Source of the DNA: Ichthyophonus hoferi
Lineage: Eukaryota > Opisthokonta > Ichthyosporea > Ichthyophonida > Ichthyophonidae
NCBI GenBank assembly: GCA_002751075.1
Contig: NAOQ01000502.1
Location: 1,604 to 27,638, forward strand
Length of the DNA: 26,035 nt
Reading direction: 5' to 3'
Shown: positions 1-10,220 of the stretch, piece by piece
Layout: each line of letters starts with the position of its first letter
Numbering within the stretch: the first letter of the stretch is position 1
Notes under the pieces: model-generated
The model's database searches: none
What the model was told of the DNA's origin: nothing
The model's input: only the letters and a program-made list of their open reading frames with translations
Made by a program: the position numbers and the translations under genes

Positions 1-2
1 CC

Positions 3-30
3 ATATTATAGTATTGTAATACTATAATAT
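3..30. repeat. Perfect AT-rich palindrome
   Basis: The window opens with a perfect inverted repeat: 13-base arms (3-15 and 18-30) around a two-base centre. Similar AGTATTATA/TATAATACT words recur at about 17641-17684, 24200-24245 and 25370-25393, so this is probably part of a simple-sequence family and not a regulatory site. Confidence 0.5.
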
Positions 31-281
31 ATACATAGATACATAGATATATAGATACATATTAATATACTATCGTACTAATAGTATGTTCAGAATGTTT
101 CATGTAAACGTTACTAAGTATCGTCAAAGAATTTTATATAAAATAACTATGCGTGTCTATATATATAATATCTACCAGCAATAAAATATTATTTGATTAC
201 AATAGATAAACGTCTCAATACCATTAGATATCATGAAGATTACATTGACTCAATGAGATTAGATTAGCCACATTGACACTA

Positions 282-290
282 TATAAAAAA
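282..290 (+). promoter_or_regulatory. TATA box of the small secreted-protein gene
   Basis: TATAAAAAA lies 76 bases before the ATG at 358. The stretch between them is rich in CAA/AAAC words and lacks ATG until two bases before the gene, as expected of a short 5' leader. The spacing resembles that of the TATA box of the AA15 gene in this window. Seen directly; promoter function is inferred. Confidence 0.45.
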
Positions 291-357
291 GCCAAAAACA
301 AAACAAAAGTAAACAACCAAACAACTAAACAACTGCTTACACCTGGTTAACATAACA

Positions 358-747
358 ATGATTGAAATGGTTCGCTTTTTTGTTTCATTATGCGCCGCTT
401 TTGCCACCGTCTCTGTTGCACCTATAATTACGCAGCCTGGATCTTCAGGTGATAGTTTTCGTGCAAGTCAAATGATGCCCGGAATCCTCGGATCTTGTTG
501 GGGTGGCTTTGATAATTACCAAGTAGTTAGTTTGAGTATGTGAACAAGGGTTGGCACTATGTTTTCAATCTATTATTACAAACTATCTTTTGATGAACAA
601 AAAAATATTATTACTTATGGTCGCTTCAAAGATCCCGGTTGTTTAGCGGCAGACTCAAGTTATACACCTGCTACTCCTAGCGGTTGGCTAGGCAACTGCA
701 TCGGTCCTATTGCTAAATATAAGTACGTAAGGAGTTATCGTGCTTAA
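358..747 (+). CDS. Small secreted cysteine-containing protein, possibly interrupted
   Basis: I do not recognise a family. From the ATG at 358 there is an N-terminal signal-like segment (basic/hydrophobic, about residues 5-20, ending VSVAP). Two similar stretches follow in the same frame: GILGSCWGGFDNYQVV near residue 43 and GWLGNCIGPIAKYKYV near the end. They share G-x-LG-x-C-x-G and Y-x-x-V, which suggests two repeats of one small fold. A single in-frame TGA at 541-543 separates the halves. A canonical donor, GTATGT, sits at 536-541, so the TGA could lie inside an intron, but no convincing acceptor rejoins the frame before the second repeat. The TATA box and CAA-rich leader support a real gene. 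It may be a recently inactivated or alternatively spliced secreted protein; function unknown. Confidence 0.4.
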
Positions 748-1131
748 TCGCATGAGAATGCGGGTGAGAGCTTGGTTATATATTTAATTTGAACATTTCT
801 TTATTATATATAGTTTTTTAGCAATTACTATTACGTTTGTAGTCTGGAAAGATGGTTGGTGCAAGTTATTGGTACTAAATGCCCATTAAAGATGATCCAT
901 CAAAACTGAGCCAGACAATGGCAGAGGTCCAACGACTATATAATTAGCCATTTCAGATCGAATGCTTTGAGTTCACATAACTGCTTACTTAGACACCCTG
1001 TCTAATTCAAGTTCAAGTTCTGGTAATTTGTTAAATAATAAAAATGTGTCTTATATTATTTGTTCTGCGTGTCTGCAAAGTGACACGTTAAAACGCCTCT
1101 TAATCGGAATTTCCCTTCCTTCTAAACAAAT
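748..1131. other. Gap with faint coding traces only
   Basis: The stretch holds a donor-like GGTGAGAG near 763 and a pyrimidine-rich TTTTTTAG near 815-822, which could bound a short intron after the secreted-protein frame. A 22-codon open piece beginning MPIKDDPSKL starts near 879. Nothing here can be assigned to a gene with confidence. Confidence 0.2.
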
Positions 1132-1428
1132 ATGGGTCACTGGAACGCTACTGACTACTTTTTGTTCCCAAAAAGAAACAAGAAAGGTTATTTTTCCTGG
1201 CTTGCCCATTCACATGGGTACCTGTATCAAGGCCATCAAAATTGTTTGTTTGGATTACCATCATATCATAGGACAGAACTGACGACGAATTTACTATTAA
1301 ATCATTTCACTGATAGTACTTATAGTGCAAGCGATCCGAAAGGGCCAACTCCTCTCACAGTACACACTATTATAGATAAGCGAAATCTCGTATTATATTA
1401 CCGAGTTCATACTTACAAAAAAACATAA
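1132..1428 (+). CDS. Hypothetical protein, 98 codons, possibly a gene remnant
   Basis: An open frame of 98 codons with a balanced, protein-like composition: many Tyr, His, Trp and Asn, a stretch reading SHGYLYQGHQNC, and a C-terminal part TVHTIIDKRNLVLYYRV that reads like a beta-strand pair. It has no signal peptide and no obvious TATA box close by. I do not recognise the family. It starts shortly after the fragmentary coding traces at 879-950, so it could be the last exon or a remnant of a longer gene. A different frame over 1028-1282 is also open and is probably a shadow. Confidence 0.25.
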   Translation: MGHWNATDYFLFPKRNKKGYFSWLAHSHGYLYQGHQNCLFGLPSYHRTELTTNLLLNHFTDSTYSASDPKGPTPLTVHTIIDKRNLVLYYRVHTYKKT

Positions 1429-1900
1429 AAGCAAGATCAATACTCTTACTCAATTGAAATCCTATTAGCTAAGTATTGTAACACTAAGAGCTCTGGTCAA
1501 GCCATTGCTGAATGAAGAGAGTTTTCTAATAATCACTATGGCTAGATTGGATTGGCTATAACTTGTCTTAATTAAAGTGCCACACTTCCGAGCTATCTAA
1601 TTACTTAATGTATATATATACTTATGTGAATAATTTACTAGACCCATATGTTGGAGGGTATAATGCTATATAGTACGCGTTTACATTCCTAATAAACACC
1701 CAGGCGCTAGCAACCTAAATAAAGACACTCTATTTCAAGCATTCATGACACCAGTGCCAAGAAAGGTAATATGGATGTATGTGTTATTGGTCAGACAGAA
1801 TTGATTTGCACAAAGTTGTGGCCATGCTAATTAATTTACCAGGGTATGATCTTGGGTCTACCAATGAGTGTACAGCCATTAAGGTATATAAATAAATGAA
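1429..1900. other. AT-rich spacer, no gene seen
   Basis: No long open frame, splice-consistent exon, tRNA-like fold or tandem repeat was visible on either strand. Confidence 0.4.
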
Positions 1901-1914
1901 TGAACAAGTAAATA

Positions 1915-2685
1915 GTAATCAGTATCTGTAGCAGTTCTAGCGACTTGTTCACAGCTGTCGAGATCTCCAATTGTATGAGCGGTAGTAGTTAATATTGCCG
2001 ATCCAGTGTGAATAATACTGTCAGAATCTAGCTATTATTATAAAATTTAATAATATTAGCTACTATGAATATTTATGATTGGCTTCATTTTAGGGATTGA
2101 ACTTAGCAATCCGGGTGTTAGTAGAAAGAGTGGCACTAGCGATAAAGCAAAGTACAAAACAAAACAAAATTCAATAATGAAGGCCCGCTTACACATACAC
2201 GGTTACGGCAGATACGAAGCTCTTGTATCCGTACACAAAAAGGTTTTGGATTCTATACACATCGTTATTGTAATGTCTAATTTACCTTTCTCGTACACGA
2301 TAAACAGTCTGCGAACCACTCACTCGTTCAGAAGTCAGACAACTGCTTACTGGCATTAGATAGTGACAATAGTATTTATTTACATAACAACTTAGCTCCA
2401 TTAAAAGATTGATTTCATTGTGCAATTTCAACATTTGCACCATAGCGCGTCAAAGTATTCATTCATTGAGTTAGAACAGAGGTATAGTTACTACAATCAG
2501 TTACTTAGAGAATTGGCTCATGGGCCTTCAATAGAACCTCTAGTACAACGACTGAGTATTGAAGACAGATCCAATCAGGCACCTATCACTCACACTGGTT
2601 AGAAAACAATAACCATCACCAGCTATACAATTGGAGATCCCGACTGCTGTGTATAAGTCAATAGAACTTACACAGATTCTGATAT
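1915..2685. repeat. Inverted repeat pair inside copy A
   Basis: The plus-strand sequence at about 2611-2685 matches the reverse complement of about 1915-1990 over some 75 bases (shared words include ACAATTGGAGATC and AAGTC..TAGAACT). The arms enclose about 620 bases. The same segment occurs once more, minus strand, at 19557-19632. All three copies keep the same short peptide reading (TSY-x-IG-x-PD, then VNRT-x-TDSD), so the sequence was once coding. The pair could be terminal repeats or two copies lying head to head. Confidence 0.5.
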
Positions 2686-3115
2686 TATATTATATATATA
2701 AGAAATTATCGTAATCGTCTTCGTTGATCTCAAATATATCGGTATCTGTATCTGAAGATGAAGTTAAAACCGTATCGGAGTCAGAAGAGGTTGTAGTCTC
2801 CAATGAGCTTGAATGGTGGAAGTGGTATAAATCGTTTGGTAGTGTCCGCACGGATCATTGATGGATTACCAAATGAAGAATCAGAAGAAGGAACTGTAAC
2901 CTTCTTCTTTTTCTCAATACGGGTAGACCGCTCCATGGATCGAGGCGTAAATAAAATTGGTTGCTTAGTTGATTTCGTTTTATCAGAAGACTTGGACTTG
3001 GTCATAATCAATTAAGAAGAATGTTAGCTGAATACATATCATTTTATGTAATAAATTTCCGGTCCTTGTATGAAACCTTAGTAGGTGTTATATGGTTTCC
3101 GCCATTTCCGCCATC

Positions 3116-3138
3116 TTTACTGACTGGAAGTCAGTAAA
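3116..3138. repeat. Hairpin with 10-base stem in copy A
   Basis: TTTACTGACT and AGTCAGTAAA form a perfect 10-base stem around a three-base loop. The corresponding place in copy B (20359-20374) has a seven-base TACTGAC stem with a two-base loop. The structure is therefore shared although the surrounding bases have diverged. Confidence 0.5.
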
Positions 3139-3200
3139 CTTAATATACTACATTATTAAAGTATATAAAGACATTGGAAAGATCGGAATGATATGGGTGT

Positions 3201-4555
3201 CAATCTTATCATAAATATTTAGGTTAAGGATAACAGTGAAGTTATATATGGATAATGTCCAAAGATTACGATTAAAACTTTGTTCTGATCGCGATCTTAA
3301 TCGACAGCCATAATCTATAACTCATCCTTATTAGTTAATATTCCCGGGCAGTAAAATTCTTATTGGGCGAGATGAAATTTAGAACTTCTTTTATAATGTC
3401 TATAATAAAGGATGTGTATATCGTATATATGTATGACGGAATATAAAATGACAATCACGCTTCCAGTTTTTTACTTGATGGGAAAGAGAAATTTCAATAA
3501 CTTTATTCTTATAAATTGTTATATCGGGCTGGAAATTGAGTTATATTGTGCATAAATAGTAAATTAAACTATTAAATTATTTGGCTATATTCAATACATA
3601 AATATGTACATCTTCCAATAGATTTCAATCCAGGCGCTATTAATCTACGTAAATGTCATGCAAAAATACAATCTGTTTTAAACGCATTAATGTAATATAT
3701 TAGCCAATAGTTTATCTTTAAAATATTTTAAACGTTTAAATACAAGATTAGTCCTATTTACCAGGAATTATGTTGTGATCAGTATTTACGTAAATATAGT
3801 AAATGAAATATGTACACGTGACGTGCAGTGATATAGTTAATTCTAGATCTGCCTAGCCTAGCTTATTGTTAGTGTTAGCATATATATATATATATATATA
3901 TTCTTGGGCACCTGTTATTATCGTTGTAGGTACGCTAACATATTTTTTATTTAAATTATTTAGATATATCTTATGTATATTATATTGAATATTTTATAAG
4001 GAAGCAATATCATACTTTTTTTTTGTGACTTAGCAAATCACAACCGTGTAAGAAGGCTATTTTAGTAAACTGTATATCCAGTTTTAGTTCGTACAGTATA
4101 AGACCCGACTCAACTCCCAATTACCTTCTTATTTTCAAATTGCCTTGAACATCCATATCAGGTTTATCTATATATAGGATTGCACTTAGTTGCTTATTAT
4201 TCTAGTATATGTTTGTATGTATGCTATAATTATATTTCCGCTTTTTTTATTTACTTGATACCTGTAACTCTACATCACTTGTAGAGGTGCATATACCCTT
4301 GTACCTATAGGACCACATACAAAAACATTAACATAACCCTGCCTGCAGGTTGCTCACTTTTGCATAATAATGCACAAAAAGATAAGCAACTTCACATAGT
4401 AAAACATATAGTTAACGTACCTGTATGTAATACATCTGGTTTTAACTTTACAATCAAACAATCCATTTACGCTCCTACACAACAAGATTAAGGCTAGTCT
4501 TAACATACACTTTCCATACAGTGTTTCCTTCTATTATATAGCTGCTTAGCCCAAT
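3201..4555. other. AT-rich intergenic region
   Basis: No coding stretch is seen. It contains a TA dinucleotide run at 3880-3901 and presumably, near its end, the promoter and leader of the RPA43 gene. No convincing TATA box could be chosen because the region is full of TATA words. Confidence 0.4.
3880..3901. repeat. (TA)n microsatellite
   Basis: About 11 uninterrupted TA units. Confidence 0.8.
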
Positions 4556-7500
4556 ATGGCAAAGAAATCCGGAAAGAAAGAGGCCATGGCTATGCCCAAG
4601 TCCGCGTTTAAGCGGGTGGATATGGAGGTCACGGTGTACTTGGCCCCTGATCATTTGAAGAATGTTGAATTGGGTGTGAGAGAATATTTGAATGAGCAGA
4701 TTATGCAGTAAGTAGCTCTGGTTTTATGTTGAATTTGATTTCCCTCTCAGCAATATGTTTGTATATAGATATTAAACTTGAATGTATGAGGATGAGGGAA
4801 GAAGATTAGAGAGAGGACACTGGCTAGAATTAGCTTCTACTTTTCCTGCCGGCTACTAATGCAATATATTGCTAACTATGGTAAATGTAGAACGAATAAC
4901 CTTGCAATAATATTATTATTGCAGAAAATAGATGGGTAGGAAAATATTATGTGTTAACAGGTACATATACTTGGAGAGTATATTTGTCCACCGTTAATAT
5001 ATTGATCTGTTCCAATTCATACACATTCTTCAACACAATTTTGTTATTCTTTGAATTTGGATCTGTGGGAATTCATATAATTTTGCCATTGACATATATT
5101 AGATCACACATACACACTCATATACACGTCCACGCAGATATAAATATTTTCTCTTCGGCCTATACATTTATCTGTGTATAAACATATTATTCTCTTTTTT
5201 TCTCATTAATTATTCTATTTCCCTCAGATATGATGACACATTGGGAGGGGTAATTCTGGGTTATACCAAACTTAAAGCCAACAGCTCGGCTGGAGTTATT
5301 TTGGACGACAGTCCCTTTCTTCAACTGCCTGTATCTGTTAGCTACCTTGTGTTTGCCCCACGTGTGGGCCATCCATTAGGTATATAATTCCTTTATTTCC
5401 GTCTGCATCTCTCTATTTATTTATCCTATCTTGGTCTTTCTCCTATTTTATTTGGCTTTTATATTGATAATGCTATATGCATTAATAGTAAGTTTATTAC
5501 AGGTTGCTTTTATGCTTATTTTAGTTCTAGTTCTATCCATCCCTTCGCCTATCCAGTATTATGACACCTTTTATGCTTTTTATCAGTCTGTTTTATAGGG
5601 TATATTAATTTGAAATGCTAAATATTTATTGTCTATCCCCCATATAACATGTCTATGTCGATATTCAAACACGTACACAACCATACCTACACCGATTATA
5701 TTCTATTATACCCTCTCCCTTTCTCTCTGCCCATCCGTCCACCCATATATATATATATATACAGTGGGCCAAGTGAACAAGGTTGGCGCTGACCATGTAG
5801 GTCTACTGGTGAATGGTACTTTCAATGCTTCTATTGCTAAAGCTGAATTGGGAAAGTATGTTACATCACAATGCTTACGCGCATTCCTTTACACTCTTTG
5901 GCCAATCATTATTATTCCTCTCAGAGGAAAAACCATTACATCTCTTATACTTACTTTATTATTAGCTACTGTATTTGATCTGTATAGTTCTTATTATTAA
6001 TGTAATGCATGGCAAGTACCTCTATTTCTGCCTTGTTATATCTCTCATATAAACATGTAAATAGTCACTTTACTTCCTGTTATTATCTCAAAGCTGTCTA
6101 TAAAGTAGTTAATTTTTAACTCCTTTTCTACCAATTATTGTAATTATTATGTACGCGTGCACCATTTCTGATTGGGCAGGATATAATCCAGGAATGTTTA
6201 TAATGCCAAGAAGGAATCATGGTCTCATGGGAATGAAGAGATTGTGATAGGGAGCCAGGTTGCCTTCAGAGTATTGGGGTATGTGATTGGCCATATATCA
6301 TGTATCAATGTAGATATATCTCTATGCCACATCTCATGTCCTACCCCAGTTCATTTCTCTTACCAATATACTATGTATTGCTATGTGATCCTAATTTTCT
6401 TCTAATGGTCACTACGTTTTTTCTTTTTTATTCCGATAAATAGTCGAAATTATTCTATATCTACACATCTCTTTATACCATTCTTTTTAGGTTTCTGTAG
6501 TAGTGGTTCTGGTTGTGGCTATAGTAAAGTTGTATATCAGCGTATATATACCATACATTAGTTAAGAAATATCTGGAGGTCACCGTTGGAAAGAAGTAAA
6601 ATACAGACAACTATATATGTATAAGTTTTACTTTTTTAAAAGATGCGATATTAATGGTTGATATTAACCAATGGTTGCTATCAGTATTGAGGCTCTTACC
6701 GAGGTCATCAGTATTTCTGGCTCTTTTCTCTCTGTGGTTGCGGTGAGTTCCTGTATGTATGTATATTATTGTTTAATCATGCATGTATACATATACTTGT
6801 CTGTATAGTGTTGCAAGTATTTCACTACAGTTACCTACCTGTACTGTTGAATTTCATCCTACATACAGTTTGGCATCAATCCATTAATCTGTCAAGGGTC
6901 CGATCGGTTTCCCTAGAAGGCTTTTTAAACCAGTTTAAAAATATAAAGAAAATTGGAAAACATATGCTACCTTTGCTATTATGATCCTTATTAAAAGACT
7001 TTGTCTTGTTAGAAATAATTAATTATGCTACAATGTTTTTGGTTCGTGTGGTGTGACAGCTTGTACTCCATTGCGATTAACGCACATCTTATTTGTCGCT
7101 ACAAGGACTATACTTTCGTATCTATGCCTACATATAGTATGTGTACTTGGATTCTCTGTATTTATTTATTTATATGTCCTCGATGGCTTCTGTGTTAGTT
7201 TAATTATTGCTTGGGTATATTTAAGATAAATTCTATTTGAGGTATAGCAAGGAAAGTACAGTAATATATTCATTGGGAGGCGAATATGTGAGTGTAAGAT
7301 ATAATTAGGTGGCCAATTAGTTAATTGATCCATTATCATTATCCATATATACATCAGGGTCCAAGCGAAGAAGCTGAAGTCTCTGTCAAAGAGGAGATAG
7401 AAGAAAATGAGGTTGAAGAAGAGGAGGAGGAAGAGGAAGAGGTTGAGCCCGTAAAGAAAGAAAAGAAAGAGAAAAACAAGGGTATGTTAAGTAGTATGGT

Positions 7501-7959
7501 TTAATTGGTATGGTAAATGAATTATCTTAAACCGATACCTACGCTTTTAATTTTTCTGCTTATTAATGTTAATGTGTCATTTTTTGTTATGTTTATACAG
7601 ATGGTATAATGTATATTGTACAATTTCTACATTTCTTGTTGTTGTACACGATTTTTTCGTGGACTTTCTTTTTATTTTGTTTATCCAACATTGCGATGGT
7701 ATTACTGGGTAGTTTAGTTTAGACCCATACATATTGATTTATATATTCTGTTACTAATTGACGCTTGTATACATTATTTCATGGATATATATATTTATTA
7801 TCATGGCCCATGGAATGCCTAGCATGAAACTATGAACTACCACTAATGCTGCGTTATCTAATAGAGGAAAAAAGTGGAAAGAAGAGAAAGGTGAAAGAAG
7901 AGAGCACAGAGGAAGTGACTGAAACAACAAAGTCGGAGAAGAAGAAACGCCGGGTATAG
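4556..7959 (+). CDS. RPA43: RNA polymerase I subunit RPA43, seven exons
   Basis: RPA43 is the Pol I counterpart of Rpb7; with its partner it forms the stalk that contacts initiation factor Rrn3/TIF-IA in the nucleolus. I assembled exons 4556-4707, 5228-5379, 5765-5855, 6192-6278, 6685-6742, 7358-7481 and 7865-7959 (759 bases, 252 residues). All introns are GT..AG (520, 385, 336, 406, 615 and 383 bases) and reading phase is kept throughout. Residues about 15-100 are the Rpb7-like N-terminal domain (VYLAPDHLKNVELGVREYL, then YDDTLGGVILGY). About 101-180 is the OB-type domain with the family hallmark NGTFNASI at residues 118-125 and ISGSF near 175. The tail is acidic (nine Glu in a row) and then Lys-rich, as is common in fungal RPA43. 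The start is the first ATG, in context CCAATATGG. Exon 4 has two candidate acceptors; only 6192 keeps the frame open. Assignment is from memory of the family, and confidence is high. Confidence 0.88.
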
Positions 7960-8961
7960 AAAAAAAATATAGAATACAATAGACTGCACATTGATAAGCA
8001 ATGATAACAAGAATGTTCGCGTGTATGTTAATGATGCGCGGTGAGAGTACTTAGTTGGTCTGGGCTATGTTTTTCTTTCTGTATTACCACATACACATTC
8101 CCGGGCAAACACCTACATTTATACGAAAATACATAACAATGTATCAAGAGAAAATGTACCCTTTACACAGCTATGGAACAAATGAGAAAAATGATACACA
8201 ATTAGTTGTACGAGTATCCTATTATATACTCTTTTAAGTATATGCATTTATTATCTTTTTCTTATGGCATATTCTTCTCATATTTATATTTATACATACT
8301 ATATCTGTGCTAAGGCATGGTTAAGAAAACGTTTTATATCAAGATCGGCATTTGTATAAATAACAGGACCTTGATGACTCCCATAATAAAGAAATGGTTA
8401 TAATTTTTTCTAGGCATGTATTTTTATTGGATTTTATGGGGAAAGTATGCTTTAAGTCCTAACCCCATATATATATGTGAGGTATACTGTGATGGACCCG
8501 TTGACTGATAAATTTAAATAATATTTTATGTTTGAATAAAGGACTCTTTAGTTGTGTCGTATGTATGTATGATGATTTATTTGGTTATTTATTTGTATAG
8601 ATGCTTAAGCATGTATTCAAAGTATGTGTGTTAAACTGCTTGTGCATAGCACAATACCGACAATACGCAATTGAAACTCGTATACTGAACTGGGACCGTT
8701 GTGGCCATTCATATATTTCATTATTGGGTTATGTATGTACATCAACGGAGTGTGGAAATTTTGAAGTTAGCCAAGTACTATATTTATATAGGCTAAGATC
8801 GTGTGTATGTGACCCTATTTAAAACAATGCAAAAGTTTATATTATGTGCCTTTATCTTCCACCTAATACCAAAAAAATCTGATAATTTAAAATATGTAAG
8901 GAAACTTCGCACAGTTATTTCAAATTTATGGATAACTTGCACTAGGCAAATTACCATATGT
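7960..8961. other. 3' region of RPA43 and spacer
   Basis: AATAAA words at 8385-8390 and 8535-8540 could serve as poly(A) signals of RPA43, but they lie 430-580 bases beyond its stop and may be chance. Open frames at 8055-8237, 8601-8822 and 8803-9000 have no recognisable content and I do not call them genes. Confidence 0.35.
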
Positions 8962-8967
8962 TTTATT
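8962..8967 (-). terminator. Poly(A)-signal word at the AA15 stop codon
   Basis: On the minus strand AATAAA overlaps the TAA stop codon of the AA15 gene by one base. It is too close to be the only signal if a normal 3' UTR exists. Weak evidence. Confidence 0.25.
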
Positions 8968-9857
8968 TACTTGGGCACCCACTCGCAGATGGTAGGATAG
9001 TCTACATCGCAATTAGGCATTTGTTCACACCAGGAATCCGGAATGTGAGCCCACTTGGAAACACATTTCATCTCCGTAGGGATAGTAGGAGAGGTAGTAG
9101 GGGTAGTAGTAGGAGGTGAAGGAGTGGTGATAGAAGGCTCCGGAGGTGAAGCAGTGATGGTCACAGTATCCGTTATGGTTACAGTTGTTGGCAGTACTGT
9201 AGTTGTGGTGGGAACAGACGTCACTGTACTACCCATTCCGACGATCTTAATATCTGCACAGTTCCAGAATTCTTCCTGACTGGGAGCATCTTGGGAATTT
9301 GCGGCCTTCCACCACCATTGCACCACACAGCGTTCGCACTCAACAGACGCGGGAAGTAGATACTGCATGTCGTAAGTACCCGTGCCATCTCCATCGTTGA
9401 ATGTATAGAAAGGGCCCAGTCCGTCAGCCCTCTCCAAGATGTGCTGGTCAAAACACTCTTCAGTCTCTGGGGTCAGCTTCTCGGAGTTTCCTAGGTCACA
9501 CAAGCGAAGCATATAACGTCCCTTGTGCATGGCCGTAATTATCACTCTGGTGTCAATTACTTCTCCGCTTGTATAGGTGGACTCTTCAGGAATAAATCCG
9601 TTGGCATAGTAACCACCAGCTTCATGTTTTCTTTCCAGTCCGAATGCGTCACCACAAATACCATGTCCGTGTGCTGCGACCTCTTGTACGCCTCCAGCAT
9701 TCAAGCTCATAACATCGTAGTTGGGAGGCTGATCTTTGTAGCCCATTGTCCACAAGGCATTACGGGCAGGTGGCTTGGCGAGGTAACCATGTCCCTGGAC
9801 AGAGCTTAGAAAAGTAAGAATAGAAGTGAGAACGGGCAAAGAGAGTGTCCAGGCCAT
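8967..9857 (-). CDS. Secreted lytic polysaccharide monooxygenase, AA15 type
   Basis: LPMOs are secreted copper enzymes that oxidatively cleave chitin or cellulose chains. The 296-residue protein starts with a signal peptide (residues 1-22, ending SSVQG). Cleavage would expose His23, the N-terminal copper ligand, followed by GYLAKPPARNALW, typical of AA15. The second ligand is most likely His111 in ITAMHKGRY (mature position 89, close to 91 in the insect enzyme). CGD at 68-70, LC at 119-120, ECF at 134-136, ECERCVVQW at 173-181 and FWNCADI at 197-203 fit the fold. A Thr/Pro/Ser linker (about 211-262) joins a small C-terminal module with four Cys (265, 277, 283, 291; WAHIPDSWC), possibly carbohydrate-binding. 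The gene has no intron, unlike its neighbours. The usual CGG motif reads AGG here. Substrate cannot be told from sequence. AA15 is judged from memory; AA10/AA9 are less likely. Confidence 0.85.
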   Translation of the reverse strand: MAWTLSLPVLTSILTFLSSVQGHGYLAKPPARNALWTMGYKDQPPNYDVMSLNAGGVQEVAAHGHGICGDAFGLERKHEAGGYYANGFIPEESTYTSGEVIDTRVIITAMHKGRYMLRLCDLGNSEKLTPETEECFDQHILERADGLGPFYTFNDGDGTGTYDMQYLLPASVECERCVVQWWWKAANSQDAPSQEEFWNCADIKIVGMGSTVTSVPTTTTVLPTTVTITDTVTITASPPEPSITTPSPPTTTPTTSPTIPTEMKCVSKWAHIPDSWCEQMPNCDVDYPTICEWVPK

Positions 9858-9906
9858 TTTGTTGTTTGTTCTAATATTGATATGTCAATATAACCAGCTG
9901 TAATCC

Positions 9907-9914
9907 TATTTATA
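9907..9914 (-). promoter_or_regulatory. TATA box of the AA15 gene
   Basis: On the minus strand TATAAATA lies 50 bases upstream of the ATG at 9857. The leader between them ends in an A-rich run (AACAAACAACAAAATGG), a favourable start context. Position and sequence are as expected for a TATA-driven gene. Confidence 0.6.
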
Positions 9915-10017
9915 CTTTTAGTCAAAAGCTGTAGATCCAGTTGGCTGAAATACATTGGTTAGATTTGGCTTAGATACTTAATTAAAAACTTTAACACAGT
10001 AACAAAATATATCGCAC

Positions 10018-10140
10018 TGGTGTCAAATGTTCATCTATTGACCAATCACCTAGAAAGGATTGATCGAGTTTGTGCCAAATGTTCAACTACTGATCAATCA
10101 CACCAATCACTTAACAGAGATTGATCGAATCTGTGCACTA
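10018..10140. repeat. Imperfect tandem duplication, unit about 60 bases
   Basis: TGTCAAATGTTCATCTATTG followed by ACCAATCAC and ATTGATCGA is repeated as TGCCAAATGTTCAACTACTG, ATCAATCAC and ATTGATCGA. The second unit is slightly longer. It lies 160-280 bases upstream of the AA15 start, so it could be promoter-related, but nothing shows this. A related word (CACCAAATGTTCACTTTGATC) occurs near 12985. Confidence 0.55.
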
Positions 10141-10220
10141 AAGGAATTCAATTAAATAATAACGATTATAAATCTAGGTGAGCCTCGATAATACGAAGTA
10201 AATAATAAAGTACATAAAAT

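Larger units (their letters stand above)
1900..3200 (-). repeat. Dispersed repeat, copy A (unidentified, decayed)
   Basis: This block shares several stretches, in the same order and orientation, with 19555-20400. They are a 75-base match at 1915-1990, a basic-then-acidic coding-like stretch on the minus strand at about 3011-2710 (LFTPR versus PFTPK, then Ser/Asp/Glu-rich peptide), and a non-coding segment with a hairpin at about 3045-3140. A plus-strand coding-like region (about 2075-2690) lies inside it. The similarity between the copies is partly at protein level, so the block derives from a mobile or multicopy coding element. I cannot name the family. It looks old and broken, and I see no intact copy here. 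Confidence 0.5.

Noticed and set aside
5629-6000. 123-codon open frame across RPA43 exon 3
   Set aside because: Only its middle (5765-5855) is exon; the rest is intron sequence that happens to be open.
6491-6525. Exon-like stretch after TTCTTTTTAG in RPA43 intron 4
   Set aside because: It stops within four codons in the required phase; 6685-6742 continues the family match.
9055-9279. Open frame on the plus strand rich in Val and Gly
   Set aside because: It is the antisense shadow of the Thr/Pro linker of the AA15 gene.
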